The position numbers were made by a program, and so were the translations under genes. From Prunella strophiata (taxonomy: Eukaryota > Chordata > Aves > Passeriformes > Prunellidae): a DNA stretch of 64,000 nucleotides. Under the pieces are notes generated by a model. That model made no database searches and was not told the origin of the DNA. It saw only the letters and a list, made by a program, of their open reading frames with translations. Shown in pieces: positions 24,391-38,300 of this stretch (position 1 is its first letter; each line of letters starts with the position of its first letter). The DNA lies in the NCBI GenBank assembly GCA_036583965.1, contig JAZBQD010000030.1, forward strand, positions 115,006,326 through 115,070,325. Direction: 5' to 3'.

Positions 24391-24395
24391 TGGCC

Positions 24396-24789
24396 TGTAT
24401 AGATGATGCCTAGAGAGGCAGACCTGGAACAGAGGCTAGACAGAGCTAAAGGAATAAAGCAGGGATTTATTAAAAGGCCTTTAAAGGATACACATTGGGC
24501 AGTACAAGAGCCTGGCTGTGGCTAAACCCAAGATGGACCCTGGGTCAGGAATTTTCACACTTTTATAAGTTTTGGTCCATTTCCATACTGGGGTTAATTG
24601 TCCAATGACAGCTCCAGGTGATGCAGTCCCATCCTCCCAGACTGCTCTCCTCAATTCACTGTTGTTTGCACTTTTTGGGCCCAAAGCTGCAGTGGTGTCC
24701 TTGGTTCTGGGGCTGGAAAAGAATTGTTTTGTGTGACTGAGCTGTGAGGAAAACTTGCTGATGCTTTATATAAAGTTCAGAGTTATACA
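24396..24789 (-). mobile_element. Reverse-oriented LTR-like element
   Basis: The segment is bounded by TGTATA at 24396 and TATACA at 24784-24789. On the minus strand it has TTATAAAAG (about 24561-24569) and then AATAAA (24467-24472), in promoter-polyA order. The text resembles an ERV LTR family common in passerines, from memory. No target-site duplication fits these ends, so the true limits may differ by some bases. Confidence 0.5.
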
Positions 24790-24794
24790 CTAAG

Positions 24795-27700
24795 GCAGTA
24801 CAGAATCTGGAAAATATGAAATCTAAAACTTAAGGCACCAAAGAGAGCAAAAGTAAATTGATCCAGTGTTTCAAGGTCTCTGAACAGCACAGACATACCT
24901 ACAACACAGCAGTACACGCAGTGTCAGTTTATCAGGAGTACCATGCCATGAGTACAATCCACATTTATTCACAAAATGCAGAGAATCACTGAATGTAAAT
25001 GCAACAGATACATTTGGTAATGTATCCTTAAAATAGGGAAAGCAGCAGGTAGCACAGGAGCTCTGTGGTAGGTGAGCAGATGAAGAGTGCTCCCACTAAG
25101 CAAAAGGAAGGCAGGTGGAGGTCAGCATCCCTTGATGTGGAGCTTGAGAGTGTCCTCCTGCAAGAAGACATAATTTTCAAAACTCCAGTAATTTTTCCAA
25201 AATTGCTGATTCCAGCAGCACCTAAAGTCAAGCTCTTGTCCTTCAACATGAACTGGATAACACAACTTTAAGAAGTTCTGAAGTACTAACATCTAGATTT
25301 TAAAAGAACACAATATTGCATAAAATTAAAAGGGGAAGCAAAATATCCTGGGATAGCAATGTACCTCCACTGGTGGTATTCCAAACAGGCATAAATTACA
25401 TTTCTTGGAAATGTACATTGGCTGTAGAGTTAATGGCAGTCATCATTCCCTCTGACAATGTGTGGCCAGCCCTTGCACTATTTCTGTCCAGGGCTGATAC
25501 TATAGTATCGAACAATTTCACAAGACATGTCATTTTCATCCTATAAATATCAGCACATTGGTACTTCCCCCAGATCCTTTGGTCCAAGTTATCTGCAAAA
25601 CAAAAACAACAGAAAACCAAAAACCCCATCTTCAGCATTCTTGTTTGCCACATCTCCTCAAGTGTTGATTCACTAACCTACGTCACTATAATACCAGTGC
25701 AAAATCTATCCCTCCAGGCTAGCATTTCAGCACATCCGTATCTCACTTCCTCCTTCTCTACTGCAGTCTCCACAAGGCAATAAAACAAACCACTCTTGAA
25801 AGCCCTCACAACTGTTTCCTGCACTTATTAACTTCTGCCACAAGACAGAGAATGATTGCTTCTTCTCTCCACTTCTGACATCACTGCCATTATATCTAAG
25901 GATATCTTCTAAAATTCCTTTCTATCACTCTTTTTGATGGAGATAAGATTCCAATGAACATCAAAGAATGAGAAAATCACAGCATTTTCCTGGACAGTGA
26001 TGGGGTTTTTTGGAGATGTTTACATTCTTAACAATGAGCAGGAAGCAAGTCTCCTGTGACCAAGTTCCTGTGATTGCTTTCAGTGATCAAGGCTGGTGGA
26101 TGGGGTTTTAAGCAACTGGGTCTAGTAAAAGATGCCTTTTGCCTGTGGCAGAGGGGTGGACTAGATGATTCTTAAAAGTCTTCTCCAACCTAAACTATTC
26201 TGTGATTCTGTGACTGTATCTTATTACTCACAGCCTTTTTGATGGCACAGATGTATTTTGTGCAGTGTTTACACTGTACATTCACGACTTCCATGTGCAT
26301 AACTCACAAGTTGTGTTGCTTAGCTCTGTATTTTACTGCCCTTAGCCAGACAAGGTCTTGCCCCATCACTGAGGTCTCTCTGTGACATTACATTACAATA
26401 AAATGATTGAGATCTGAGGCTCAAACCATATGTTCTCCCAGATCAAAATCTTACCACATTGCCCTGGACTGGCAGATGAATCCAGCCCTCTACTTTTGCA
26501 GTAATGGGGAGCAAAAGGACAATATCCATAATGCTACAGACAAGTAGCAATGCTTCCATGGCACAGCCCTCCTGCTTAGAAAAATACAGATCTGCAACTG
26601 TTTCCCAGGTGCAAGCCCATACAGACACCATGCTGATATTCAACTGATAACCTTCAGCTTGCACCGGAGTGGGTGAAAAAGCAGAACAGGTAAGGGAAAA
26701 TGCTTATAGAGGATCAGAAGCACAGATCTTGTGTTGGTGAGTCAGCCCATGGAGAGACTCAGACTTCCTTGGTTCACCTGGAATTGAAGTGCTTTCACCC
26801 CGATACAGAATGCCCATCTGTGGGGACAATACCACCCATTCTCCCCTGTCCTTCAACAGTGCTGGCGTGTCCCTCCCAGGCTGGGTAGCCTGGCTGTGAC
26901 TCTCTCTGGAGTGCTCCCTGCTCCTCCTCTGGGGTTCTCTAACGTCACCCCTGAGGTCATGCAGGCAGGGCTCCCTCCCAAACACAAGGGACTATGGATA
27001 GCTGCTGCAGCAGGTGCTTTTCATTGTGTACCTCCCCCACTGCACCCAGTGTGGGTGGGAGCAGCATGGGGCCCCTGTGCTGCCCTGCTACGTGTTTTCT
27101 GTTATTTGGGGTGAGCTGTGCATTCCTCACATGATTTGGATGTCATGCAGAACCCTGGGGGAATCCTTAGAGGAGTGGGACATACAACAAGAAATCTGGA
27201 GGAGACTTCTAGCCGTGACAGCAATCAGGCTACAAAACACCTTTCCAAACCATGAATGACACAGAAACAAAAATCCCATCTGCTTTCAAATGAGAACCTG
27301 ATAATGTTGTGAGTGATTACAGGATTTTATATCTGTGACAGCTAAGGATCAGACACTCACAGACCCAAGAAGGGCTGCACACTGCTTTCTCACCCTTTAA
27401 CATGGAAATCTGACACACACTCCCTTCCTGGAGTGCAAATATGGTACCTTGTACTAATGACAGGAAAGTAATCTCCCAGCCTGCTCCACCCCCATCCACA
27501 AAACAATTTGGGTCTCTGTTAAATCCAAGATGCCCAGTTCATGTTCCAGTGTCAGCTCAGAGTTTCCACAGAATATTGTGATGGATGTAGAAACACAGGA
27601 CTGAAAGGACTTCTTGGATGGCTGGAGGCACTGACCTCAGTGGCCGTTCCCCAACTTGCTGCCATGCATTTTATGGCACCACAAATTTCAGGCTGCCAGT

Positions 27701-28320
27701 GTAACTGGAAATCCTGTAGGTTCTGAAGGGCCAGCAGGACAGGCTAGCATTCCCTGTAAGTTTTAACCTGTAACTAAAGCATAATATAATTTCCAGACAC
27801 ATAGCTCTACTATGACAAGATCAACAAAATCATGAACAGTTAAGAAAAGGGAACTTGAAGGAAAGGGAAGCCTTCATGCCTCCAGCAACAGAACACACAT
27901 CTAGAATACAAATAGAAATACAGGAGATCCCATAAGGGTCTGCATCCTGTTTGGTAACTGTGGCCACTGTGCTGGCTACCTCAGAATCTGCCAGGAATCA
28001 CCTGGAAGGCAACATTAATAAAACACATGTCAGAGAAACACTTCCATGTGGTCGTTGATTAAATCTAGCACTGGCCTGAGGACTGAGCCTTATGGTCCCA
28101 GTAATAAATATACATACTGACCACTCACTTTAGAAGTGACACTTTGAGATTTGTAACTTATTTAAAATAAAATACACTAATTAGTGGGTGGCAAGATGAG
28201 TAGAGACACTGAATAGAACAACGACTGAACAGACTACCACTACCATCACCAAGAGACTACCACTGAATAGACCACCACCGCTCCTCTATAACTCCCAGTA
28301 AAAATCCTGAAGAGCAATAA
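24795..28320. other. Intergenic between LTR and LCMT2 promoter
   Basis: No gene recognised on either strand. I looked for ADAL exons, because ADAL neighbours LCMT2 in mammals, and saw none. A CR1 tail lies at 26085-26216. A minus-strand open stretch at 25396-25590, preceded by a good acceptor (TTTTGCAG), has no similarity I can name. Confidence 0.4.
26085..26216 (+). mobile_element. CR1 3' end, sense
   Basis: GGGTGGACTAGATGATTC, then CTTCTCCAACCTAAACTA, ending TTCTGTGATTCTGTG: the CR1 3' terminus with its short TTCTGTG-type repeats. Confidence 0.85.
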
Positions 28321-29320
28321 CACGAGGCACTCACCACGGCCGCCACAGACACTCCTGCGGCCCTCCCCACCCGCCCCCAGCACAGCCAGCCTGCGAACCC
28401 AGCTGGGTCCCCAACACAGCCGCGCAGTCATCAGTGCCACCTCCGCCCTGCGTGCAGCTCAGGGGCAGAGCCTGGGCCGAACCGCCAAGGGTCCTCCTGC
28501 ACAGAGCCCCGCACCGAGCCCTGCGCCCCTGCCGCCCGCTTACCGCGCCGGGGCCGCCCAGTGCCCGGTGCCCGGTGCGTTTCACGCCCGGTGCGTTCCG
28601 TGCCCGATGCCCCATGCGTTCCGTGCCCGGTGCCTGGTGCCCGGTGCGTTCCGTCCCCTCCCGACGAGTGGCGGTGTCCGTGGTCCCGCACCGGTGGGAG
28701 GCACCGGCACTGCTGCAGCGGGCCCGCGAGGGGGCGCGCGCACCGCGCTCTCTGCGTCCGGCGCTGCGCTCCCGCTTCCGGTCGGCGCGGTGTGCGCAGG
28801 ATGGGCCGCGGGCGTCCCGGCGCCGTGAGTGACCCCGCGCCCAAGTGACCCCCGGGCCGTGAGCGACCGCGGGGGCCCGCTGCCTCGGGGAACGGCCCGG
28901 GGAACCTCGGCCCGGCTGCTTCGGAGAGCGAGGGGAAGCGGAGGCTGGGACGGAGGGGGATCCGACGGCGGCGGGCACTGCCGTCCCCTCCCCTCGGAGT
29001 CCTCTTGGGGCTGCCCGGCCCCGTCATCCCGCGCCGGGGGCCCTTGCGTTACTCGGGTCGCGATGCCGGTCGGGAGCGGCAGCGCCGTGTCATTGTCCCG
29101 GCAGGTCCAGGGCACCGGCGGCAGCAGCGCCGTCAGTAAGTGCTCGGCGGCAGCGCGGGGCTACATCCAGGACCGGTTCCTGCGACTTCTGGCGGGGCGG
29201 CGGCGGCGGCGAGCGCCCCTTATCCACCGGTGAGGAGCGAGGGCTTGGCAGCACCTTCAGCTGCTCCGGCTGCTGAGCCCCGGGGCCCGCGGGGCGTGGG
29301 AGGGGATCTCGGCCTCTCGG
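28320..29320 (+). promoter_or_regulatory. CpG island promoter of LCMT2
   Basis: About 1 kb of CpG-dense DNA covers LCMT2 coding exons 1 and 2. It contains a short tandem repeat (28560-28651). No TATA box was seen. The long minus-strand frames here (for example 28331-28978 and 28431-29027) are Arg/Pro/Gly-rich and are read as CpG-island artefacts; a divergent transcript remains possible. Confidence 0.7.
28560..28651. repeat. GTGCCCGGTGCGTTCC short tandem repeat in CpG island
   Basis: Imperfect copies of a TGCCCGGTGC / GTGCGTTCCG unit repeat about six times, ending some 150 bases before the LCMT2 start codon. Confidence 0.75.
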
Positions 29321-32300
29321 ACTGCGGAGAGCCAGGAGTGACAGCACAGGGGGAGGAATGGATTTGAGTTGAAAGAGAGTAGGTTTAGGTTACATATTAG
29401 TAGGGAGATCTTCCCTGTGAGGGTGACGAGGCCCTGGCTCACCGGTTGCCCAGAGCAGCTGTGGCTGCTTCATCCCTGGAAGTGTCCGTGGCCAGGTTGG
29501 ACACTGGGGCTTAGAGCAGCCTGGGACAGTGGAATGTTTCCCTGCCGTGGCAGAAGGGTGGAACGACAGCAGCTTAAGGTCCCCCACCACAAACCCCCAT
29601 GCTTGGAGCTGTCAGCTGGGCAAGGCACAGCTTCTCAAACACATTTTAAGCAAAGTACACAGAGTGGCAGAGTGGCAACCAGCAGTGCTCTGTCTCGCAG
29701 TACTGTAACCTTGTTAGACTGTTAGTATAATATTACATGGCTTTGGACCAAAACTGAATGGTTTGTCCTGAGTAAAATATGCCACCAGACTGGTTCCTAA
29801 CTCCAGTGTTCAGTGCTGCTGAAAACCTTGTAATATTTGAAAATACATGAATAACATAATAACATCAATAGTTTTCTCATTAACTCCCCAGAATGTTACA
29901 ATTGCTGTAAGGTATTTGGTGGCTCTGGGAAGCAATATCTTTTGAGTCACTGATGTCTGACCAGGAGAACTTCTCCAGAGCTTTGTATGACACAAGAATT
30001 TTTAAATGTGTGTTTACAGAGGGCTCTAGGCTAATGACGTTGTGGAATTTACATAATTTGAGGAGAATAGTTTAATGCAATCCAAAAGACTGAATTGCCA
30101 AAGGAGTTTCATTCAGGGGAAAAATGAAACAGTGGTATTCAAGTAGAAGCTTGCAGGCCTATGAAGATGTGTGTGGCTCATCAGGAAACCTGCATTGGCT
30201 TGTCACACAACATTGGCATACCAAGCTGAATTCACAGGAAGAGTTCTGTATTGCATTTATCAACAATTTTGGGACATCTTAGACTGTGTGATCCCTGTGA
30301 GGTGTGAACATGATAATATGCTTGTTAAAGGGGTGAAAAAAGCTGGAATGTAGCCAGGTGGATCTAGGACGAAACTAACTAAAAGAGAATGCCAAGAAAC
30401 AAGAGGCATCAGTCCATGCCAGACTGGGGAAATGTTAAATGCTTTCCAGGAGTTAGTCTGACTTAGTTCCATTTATTCAAAAAACAGAGAACAGGATTCC
30501 TCTCCTGACTTTGCTTTTCCTCCTTTTTTTGTTCCCTTCTCACTGCATTGATTTTTAGAACACACATTCATTTTATTGTTATGGCATATGGTTTGGGGCA
30601 GGAGCTCAGGTATCGGCCATCTGCATTGCCAGGGAGCATCATCAGTGTCTGAATTCATATGTTTTCATTCAGCAAATACTTACTTATGCAAAACAGAACA
30701 AGTCCAGCTGGGCTATCTGCATTTTCTCTGGGTTATCTGTTGTCTTGATGGTTAATACGCACAGTGATTGCAGGAGATATGTATTTATTAGCAAGCTCTA
30801 GAGATGACAAAATCATCTCCCAGTGCAGGTCTGTAAACAGGGAATTATTAGGTAGAAGCTTAGAGAAAAAAAAATCTTTATTTTTTTTTAAATTGAATTT
30901 GCCAGTGCTGGAGAAATCTGGTTCCTGGACAGTGATTATAACTGAATTTGTTCCTACAGGGGTTATTACGTCCGTGCCCGTGCTGTAGATCACTGTGTTC
31001 AGGACTTCCTGCTGAAGACACAAAGCCTACCCAGGACACAGGTACATTTTCTCTGGGACTTCTGGCATCTCTCACAAGTGTGTGTAAAGTCTTTCTGGCA
31101 TCTGGGCAGTGACTCATTAGGGCATCTGTTGGGATCCTTTCCCAGCAGAGCACAGAAATCTGACTGGCACTACTGTGGCTGTCCATGTGTCACTTTGGCA
31201 GAAGTATCTTTGGGGGGGGGGGGTAATATCCACACAAAATTCTTCTGCCTCTTGCAGGAGATTACCTGATTTTGTCACTCTGCAGATGATATTTAATATT
31301 TTTCACACCTTGATGCTCAAGATGCTGCTAGAGTTGAGTATAACTTTTTCTGATACTTTCTCTGCAGATCCTATCTTTAGGTGCTGGCTTTGATTCCTTA
31401 TACTTCCGTTTGAAGGATATGGGTCTTCTGCATCACACTGTGGTATATGAGGTAGATTTCCCAAATGTGGCATGCCAAAAAGCTACTCTGATCAAAGGAA
31501 TGAAAGAGTTGTCAGCACTGGTGGGAGACACTGGAGGGGATGGATTAGGTATGGCATTCATGGAAGATTTTTTTTTTTGTACAAAGTGTTTAGAAGGAAT
31601 AAACACAACTTCAGCTTTCAAAAAGCAAGAGATTATAGTAGGGGAACTGTGAAATCATAGATGAAGAGGATATTCATTTTATGAAAAATGTTGAAACAAA
31701 TAATTTGTAAGCATGGGGAGATAACAAGAAGCCAGGATGGATTTCTCAGGAGCTGATTATATCAAACCAAGGTCAGTTTTTTTCTGTTGCAGTTTCTGAA
31801 AGGGTGTGTCCAACTTGGAGCATACTGGTCCAAAACCAGTGGCAAACTGTAGCGTGTCCAGTGGGAGGTTATGAGGATGATGAAGTGATGGAGCAGGTGA
31901 TGTAGGAGGGGAGGCTGAGACAGCTAGTTTTGTTCAGCCATGTGGGGAGGAGGTGAGCCTTACAGCACTCTTCAGCTTACCTATTGAGAGAGGTTAGAAA
32001 CGACAGAGCCACACTTTTGTTGGAGGCATAAAGCAAATAGTCAAGGGACAGTTGAAAGTGGCAAAAAAAGGAAATTTCAGTGATGTATAATGAAAATGTT
32101 AGGGGGGAGATTGTGCCACATGAGTAGTTAAAAATGGGAACAGATTGCCTATAAAGGTAATGGAATCTCCAGCCTTGGGGACCAAAACCACTACGAGATA
32201 GAGCTTGACTGGACAAAGCTTTGAGAAACATGAAACAGATAATTGCCATGAGGAAGCATTTGGGCAAGATTACTTTTAAATGTCCCTTTCACCCTAAATT

Positions 32301-35300
32301 ATACGATGATTTATAGGTTTGATGGGTAAGAGAGAAGGTTTGACTCTTAAGTGTCTTGACTGTAATAAAACATTAGTTGTTATGTCTCCTGACTTTTTTT
32401 TGCCCTCCAAGGCAGGAGAAAATGAGCCTTGTGAAATTACTGCAGAATTTTGTGCCAGCTGAGTGCTGAGGGGCAAAATGAGGAATGTAAAGCATGTGGA
32501 TCACTAGAGGTTTCTCCTGCATCTGTTTTCCTCCAGCATTTCCAGTAATGCTCTAGATGATGTGCTGCAGAAGATGAAATGTCATAAACATTTCAGGAAA
32601 ACATGGGGAAACACGGGGACTTGCAATAAGATGAGTGAGTGTAGGAGTTTGACAAAGTACACAAATGGTCTGGCAAACATGGAATGAAATGCAGTGGGGA
32701 CATACGTATGCCGCTGTATTTAGATGGCATTAATCAATTTAAATACAGATGGAAGACAGCTATAGAGTGTGAGTTCCTGGCTCCCAGGTCTTAGTAGCTT
32801 TTCCATGAGCTTGTTCATTTTCTTCCTGAATCCATTCACATTTTTAATATTGGCAGGGAACTCTGTCCATACCAAGAATCTTCAGGTACTTAAAGGAAGG
32901 TCTCAGATAGGTTAACTGTCCTCAGGACAGATACAGTCTTTGGGCTGCAGAGACAAAGTAGGTTATTTCTAAAGGTACTTTACAGTTTGGTTTGTTAATG
33001 ATGTGGTTTTGACTGAAAAAGTCAAAAACAGGCCATAACTTATCCTATTCTGATGGGATACAGAGGTATGATAATGCTTGCAGATCATAAACTGGAGCTT
33101 ATTTCTGAGGATGGTGATCTGTGAGTCAGGTCCTGGTGTTTGCTGAGAGCTAGCATATGCAGTTTCAGGACTCAGTGCTGTTATACAGAAATGAAATCTG
33201 TTAAACAAACCAACCAAGCCTAGGAAACTTGAGAATGATTTTCTGATTGTGAGGGGAACCACTGAAATTCTATCAAAGCAATGGTGCTTTCTTAGCCTAA
33301 AGTGAAAGGTGTATAAATGAGAATCTTTTAGGTTTGATTTTGAATTACAGTGGTTCAAAAAAATTATCTTAAAGTAAATATAATAAAGTTTTGTTATTAT
33401 AGTAAGTGTAATAATTCTATGAGAAATCTGTAGGTGAAATTTGCATTAGGAATAAGGGAGTTTTAGATGTGCAGTTAATGGATCACGTGGCACTATCCCT
33501 CCATGGGTCGTGTAGTGATGGGGATTTTCTTGTACATGTTCCAGAGAAATACAGTTGATGGACGTAGCCTTGTGAGTGATTGCCTGTGGGTTTGATTCTC
33601 ATGTTTGTCTCTTTTGGTCACAGTATTGCAGCACCATCATAGTGAGGTTGCATAATTTTTGTTTCCCAGGAGCCATTACTTTTTCTGGAGATGATTATAA
33701 ATTACTGGGAGTGGATTTATCAGAGCTGTCTGAGCTGGAGAGAACGCTGGAGGAAGCAGGACTGAACAATGAAATCCCCACGCTCTTCATCGCAGAGGTG
33801 GTGCTCACCTACATGGAGAACACCAGGTCAGCTGGGTTCTCCTCTTTTGCCCAGTGGTAAAGAGAAAACACCAGGCATCTTTCTGAGTGCATCACCATGA
33901 GCTCAGAGACCTGGTCTCTTGAAATTAAAACCTTGGGAATTCTGTGGCATCTCAAATAGCTCCCTACATCTTATCGATCATGATGTAATTGATGTCCACA
34001 TGATATTGTAAAAGGAAGGAGAAAAAGAAGAAAAATCTCAAATGAGCAATTTTGAGGTTTTTGTTCTTCTCATCCCCTGAATTGTCTGTGCAGGTGGGGA
34101 GGAGATGTTCAGCACAGCACTTTCATTAGTGTACTGCCTCTTGTCAGAATGCCTTAATAGCAGCTTTATGGCATTGCAGAAGGATACATCTGTCGTATGA
34201 TGCATGGGCCCTCAATTTAATTTCTTATGCACAATCTCCCAACAGGTCAGATGCCTTGATTCAGTGGGCAGCAGAGCATTTCCCTCAGGCATGCTTCCTG
34301 GTGTATGAGCAGGTGCACCCAGAGGACCCCTTTGGACACATCATGCAGCAGCATTTCAGGCAGCTGAACACTGCACTGCACTCACTGGCACAGTACCCTG
34401 ACTGCGAGGCTCAGCAGAGGCGCTTCCTGGGGAAGGTGTGCACGAGGCATGATTTTTCTGAGGATGATTGGAAGGAACACTGAGTGCTTGCTCAGTTATG
34501 GGCCAAAGCAAACAGGGCTGGGGCTGAGCTACTACCTTCTCTGGTAGCATGACTCGTCATTAGAAGGTGTTGCCAACTGACTTGCAGCCTACTGCCTCAT
34601 ATGGGATTAATGGGTTCCTCTGAGACTTTTGATGTAGTAAGTTAAATTTTTAAGAACTTTACAGATGAGAAATCTATTTTCACCAGTTTTTGGGAAGCGC
34701 TTGCCGTAGCTAAACAGTCTTAGTGGCTCATGCAGGTGTTTAATTTAGGGTCTTTGTTTTCCTGCGGGAAGTGAGTTTCTGTCCTTCCAGGGGTGATAAC
34801 TTTGAGGAATTTGTCTTTTAGGGCTGGACTGAGTGCAGTGTCATGGATATGAATGAGTTTTTCACCTGTTGTATTCCAGAAGATGAGCAGCAAAGAGTGC
34901 AGACTCTGGAGCCTTTTGATGAGTATGAGGTAACCCTCCATTATTCTGAAGATCAGGGACCTGGCTTTGATATCATAAGGTATTTGTAATTTCTTATGGT
35001 TGCAATTCTGTACAGAGCTGCTGAGGCACAGGTGTTCATGGAGGCAGAAAGGACCTTGGATCAGATTAGTTAACACAGAGGCCATGGGGAGCTCCTGGTG
35101 AAGCAGCATGGGAAGAAGGCTCTCCTTGATCTTAGAAAAGCTGCGTGTTCCTTCCTCCCTTCCTGTGAGCAGTCTCTCAAGGAGACAGGCTTGTCATAAC
35201 AAACTACCTGGTATTATAAAAGTTATACATGCTTAAAGTTGGCATGGGTTCAAGGGACAGTTGCTTTAACGGAAGAGAAATCCATTAAGGATTACTGAAT

Positions 35301-38300
35301 ACATAAATATACACCTGATGTGCTGTTCCTGACTGCAGTTGGTTGAGAGCATTCCTGGGGAAAGCAGATGCACTTGTCCTGCTCTCTTCCATTTCTGTAG
35401 ACTACTTTATTGTTTTTCATTGTTGGATACATAATTTTGCATATTTTTTGGTCTGACTTTGTACAGCCATTCCTGCATTAATGATTGAAATTCAACTATG
35501 ACTCTCTTCTTTGCCAGCAGTTAATATAAAAATGGCAAAGTTTCCAACTATTTAAAGTATGGAAGTGAAGATAAGTGCAAGATAGTGAGTAACTTTGAGC
35601 TAAATATCCTGTGGAATACTTACTAGAAGTTTCCCTTTTGATTTTATGGTTTTCTGTTTATAATTCTAGAAATCTAATAACTATAGTATGAAAACAATTG
35701 ACTGTGTTTGAATTTATTTTGCCAGCATGCTAGGATCTGCTCTGCTATATGAATGCAAAAGTGGTGACTGAAAGTGGTGGCAGATTTGTTAAGTGGTTCA
35801 GAAATGTCTGCTGGAATTTTAGGTCAAGGTTGTTACTCATACGGTTGGAAGGTAAAGACTTGGTATTGTTTTCCTTACAAAGGATGTTAATGTACATGAA
35901 TCCAAGCTGGAAACGTACACAGAGGAGTAAATGATGTGACAACAGGGAGCTCTACAATTAGCCTTTGAGAGAAAGATTAAGTAGGATCCAAGGTCTTACT
36001 GTAAACAAGCTTGGTCAATTTAGGTAAAAAATGTAAAATAGACACCCAATGTGGAGGGAGACTATTTTTAGAATACTTTTCTTAGGCACTAATAGTGGAT
36101 TCTTCCATTTTCAATATTTACAATAATTTCTGGATGTCACTTTTCAAAAGATGCTTTTTACTTCCAATATGGGTTGGGGCAATGAAGCTGATAACATTCA
36201 GCTTGAGTTCTTGTGCCTTTTAAGTTCATGTTTATACTTGCTAGTCACATAATTGGCTGAATGTATCCCACCCCAGGGGAATGAACACGCTCAATTCCCT
36301 AATGTGCATAAATGCCACAGTGAAGTCTCATTGTTATTGGCTTCCTGTACATTCCTTTTGCTCGTGCTTCTGCCTCAGAATGTTTCTAAGGCCAGACTGA
36401 AAATGATGTATTATTGCCCAGCACAGAGCATGTTGCACCTTTTAACATTTGTGATTTCTTTGGAATCACTTATATTCCATGAACTTTGAGAAACTTTAAT
36501 CCCTCTGGTATAAAGACCTCACTCTTTTTTATGATCAGAACTCAGAGGCATAAGGGGAATCTGATTCCAAAAAGAAAAACTTTCCCATGCAACACATAGT
36601 TAAGCTATGGAATGTATGTTGGGCATGTTAAAAGTATATGTGAGTTCAAAAAGCAACTGGGTAGGTTCATGGATGAAAAATCCATCAAGGATTGTTCAAT
36701 ATGAAGACACAGCTTCTTGCTTAGAAGATTCCTGGGCTGTAAATTTTTGAGAGTTGGAGTGAGAGAGGTATTTACCCACCAGTTCTTTCTCTGATTCAGC
36801 TTTACCCCTCTGATTTTGACCATTGATGGGAACAGTGCTAGGCTGGGTTGGTATTTGATTTGGTCACCCTGGCTGTTCTGAGGTCCTTACTACTGTTTGC
36901 TCTAAGATTTTGAAGGGGAATGTTTTTTATTTGGTTCTTCCTTTATTGGTTTGTTGTTTATTTGTTTTTTACTTTGGGCTTGCTGCAGGAATGGCATCTG
37001 AAATGTTCTCATTACTTTGTGTTGGCTGCATCAAAGGGGATGGAACCTTCCTGGACTCCAGTTGTCACCCAGTGTGACAGGTACACACCAAGTAGTTTTC
37101 ACATTATTCTTTTATCTCATGTAGGCACCTCTGAGAGGTTTTAGAAGACATTGAAATCCTGGAAGGGGCAGATGGGATGCTGCTGTCTGGTAGCTTTCTC
37201 CACTCCTCCACAACAGTTCTGCTGTCCAAACCAAGGCCAGCACTGTGGCCTAATGCTGCTGGTTCTGATCACTCCTGCTTTTTCAATTCATTGAACCTCT
37301 CAGTCTGATCAGCTTGTCATTTGTTCATATGTGAGCCCCTCCAGTGCATGGCTGCAATGCCAGCCTACCCTGCTCCTCCTCCTGTTTTCGGGATCCCTCT
37401 TTCGAATTTATTCCTGGTTGCCTCCACGTAGGGCTCTCTGAACTGTTCTCTCCTTCCAATTCCCAGAAGGTTGTTCTGTTTTCTTTACTGCCCTGTCCAG
37501 CAGACCACTCAGGAGCCTGACATGAAGCTGTACTTTGCTTCCTTATCCCTTGTGGGTGCAGTTGTACCTGCCATATTTCTGTTTCTGAAATGCTTTTAAA
37601 TCTGTATGTCACTTTTTTTAGATGGGAAAGTGGTACAGCTGGGGAAAAACCAAGACCAAGGTTGTGTTTCCAAGATAAAAAGGATTTAGTGGCAGTAGCA
37701 GTCCAAGAAATTCCTGGTTTTGACTGATTGCTTCCTTTTTCAGGATAGAAAGCAGAAGGTTATTTTTGACCTGTTTTATATCATTGGTTTTAACAGTATA
37801 GCACCACAAGTAGTTGTAGCTTCAAGAGAAAGTTGAAATCTGTGTTCTAGGGAGCAAGAACAGCAGCTGAAAAAGGATGGGGCCGGATGGCATTCCTGAG
37901 GCCAACAAGGCCACTGAGTCCATGTGTTGTGTCTCAATTGAAGATACTGTGCAATTGAAGCTAAATGAATGTGGGTGAGATTTAATGTACTGTGTGATTG
38001 TCACTGGTCCTTAAGTTAAATCCTTGAAGGCTCCTAAAGGAATAGTATCTATCCTTAAATTAAGAAAAAAGTCTAACATTTGCTTAATGGACTTTATTAC
38101 ACTGAAGATATTTGATACATTAGAGACAGGATTGAGGTCTTTCTGCTGCTGTCTCTGTTTTATTCAAAATGGATAGTAAAAGCCTTCAAAGTCCAGTAAA
38201 TTGTCCATGCTTAGATATATTTTACTGGGAATGCAAAATATATGTCTCTAATATCAATAAATGCCCCCAGTTATCCTCTCAGATAGAATTGGGTCCCAGT

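Noticed and set aside
25396..25653. Minus-strand open stretch with a good upstream acceptor
   Set aside because: A single isolated acceptor, no partner exon and no similarity; kept only as a remark.
24795..28320. Search for ADAL, the mammalian head-to-head neighbour of LCMT2
   Set aside because: No exon resembling the adenosine deaminase-like protein was seen on the minus strand.
28331..29115. Minus-strand frames up to 215 codons opposite LCMT2 exon 1
   Set aside because: CpG-island low-complexity frames; three overlapping frames are open at once.
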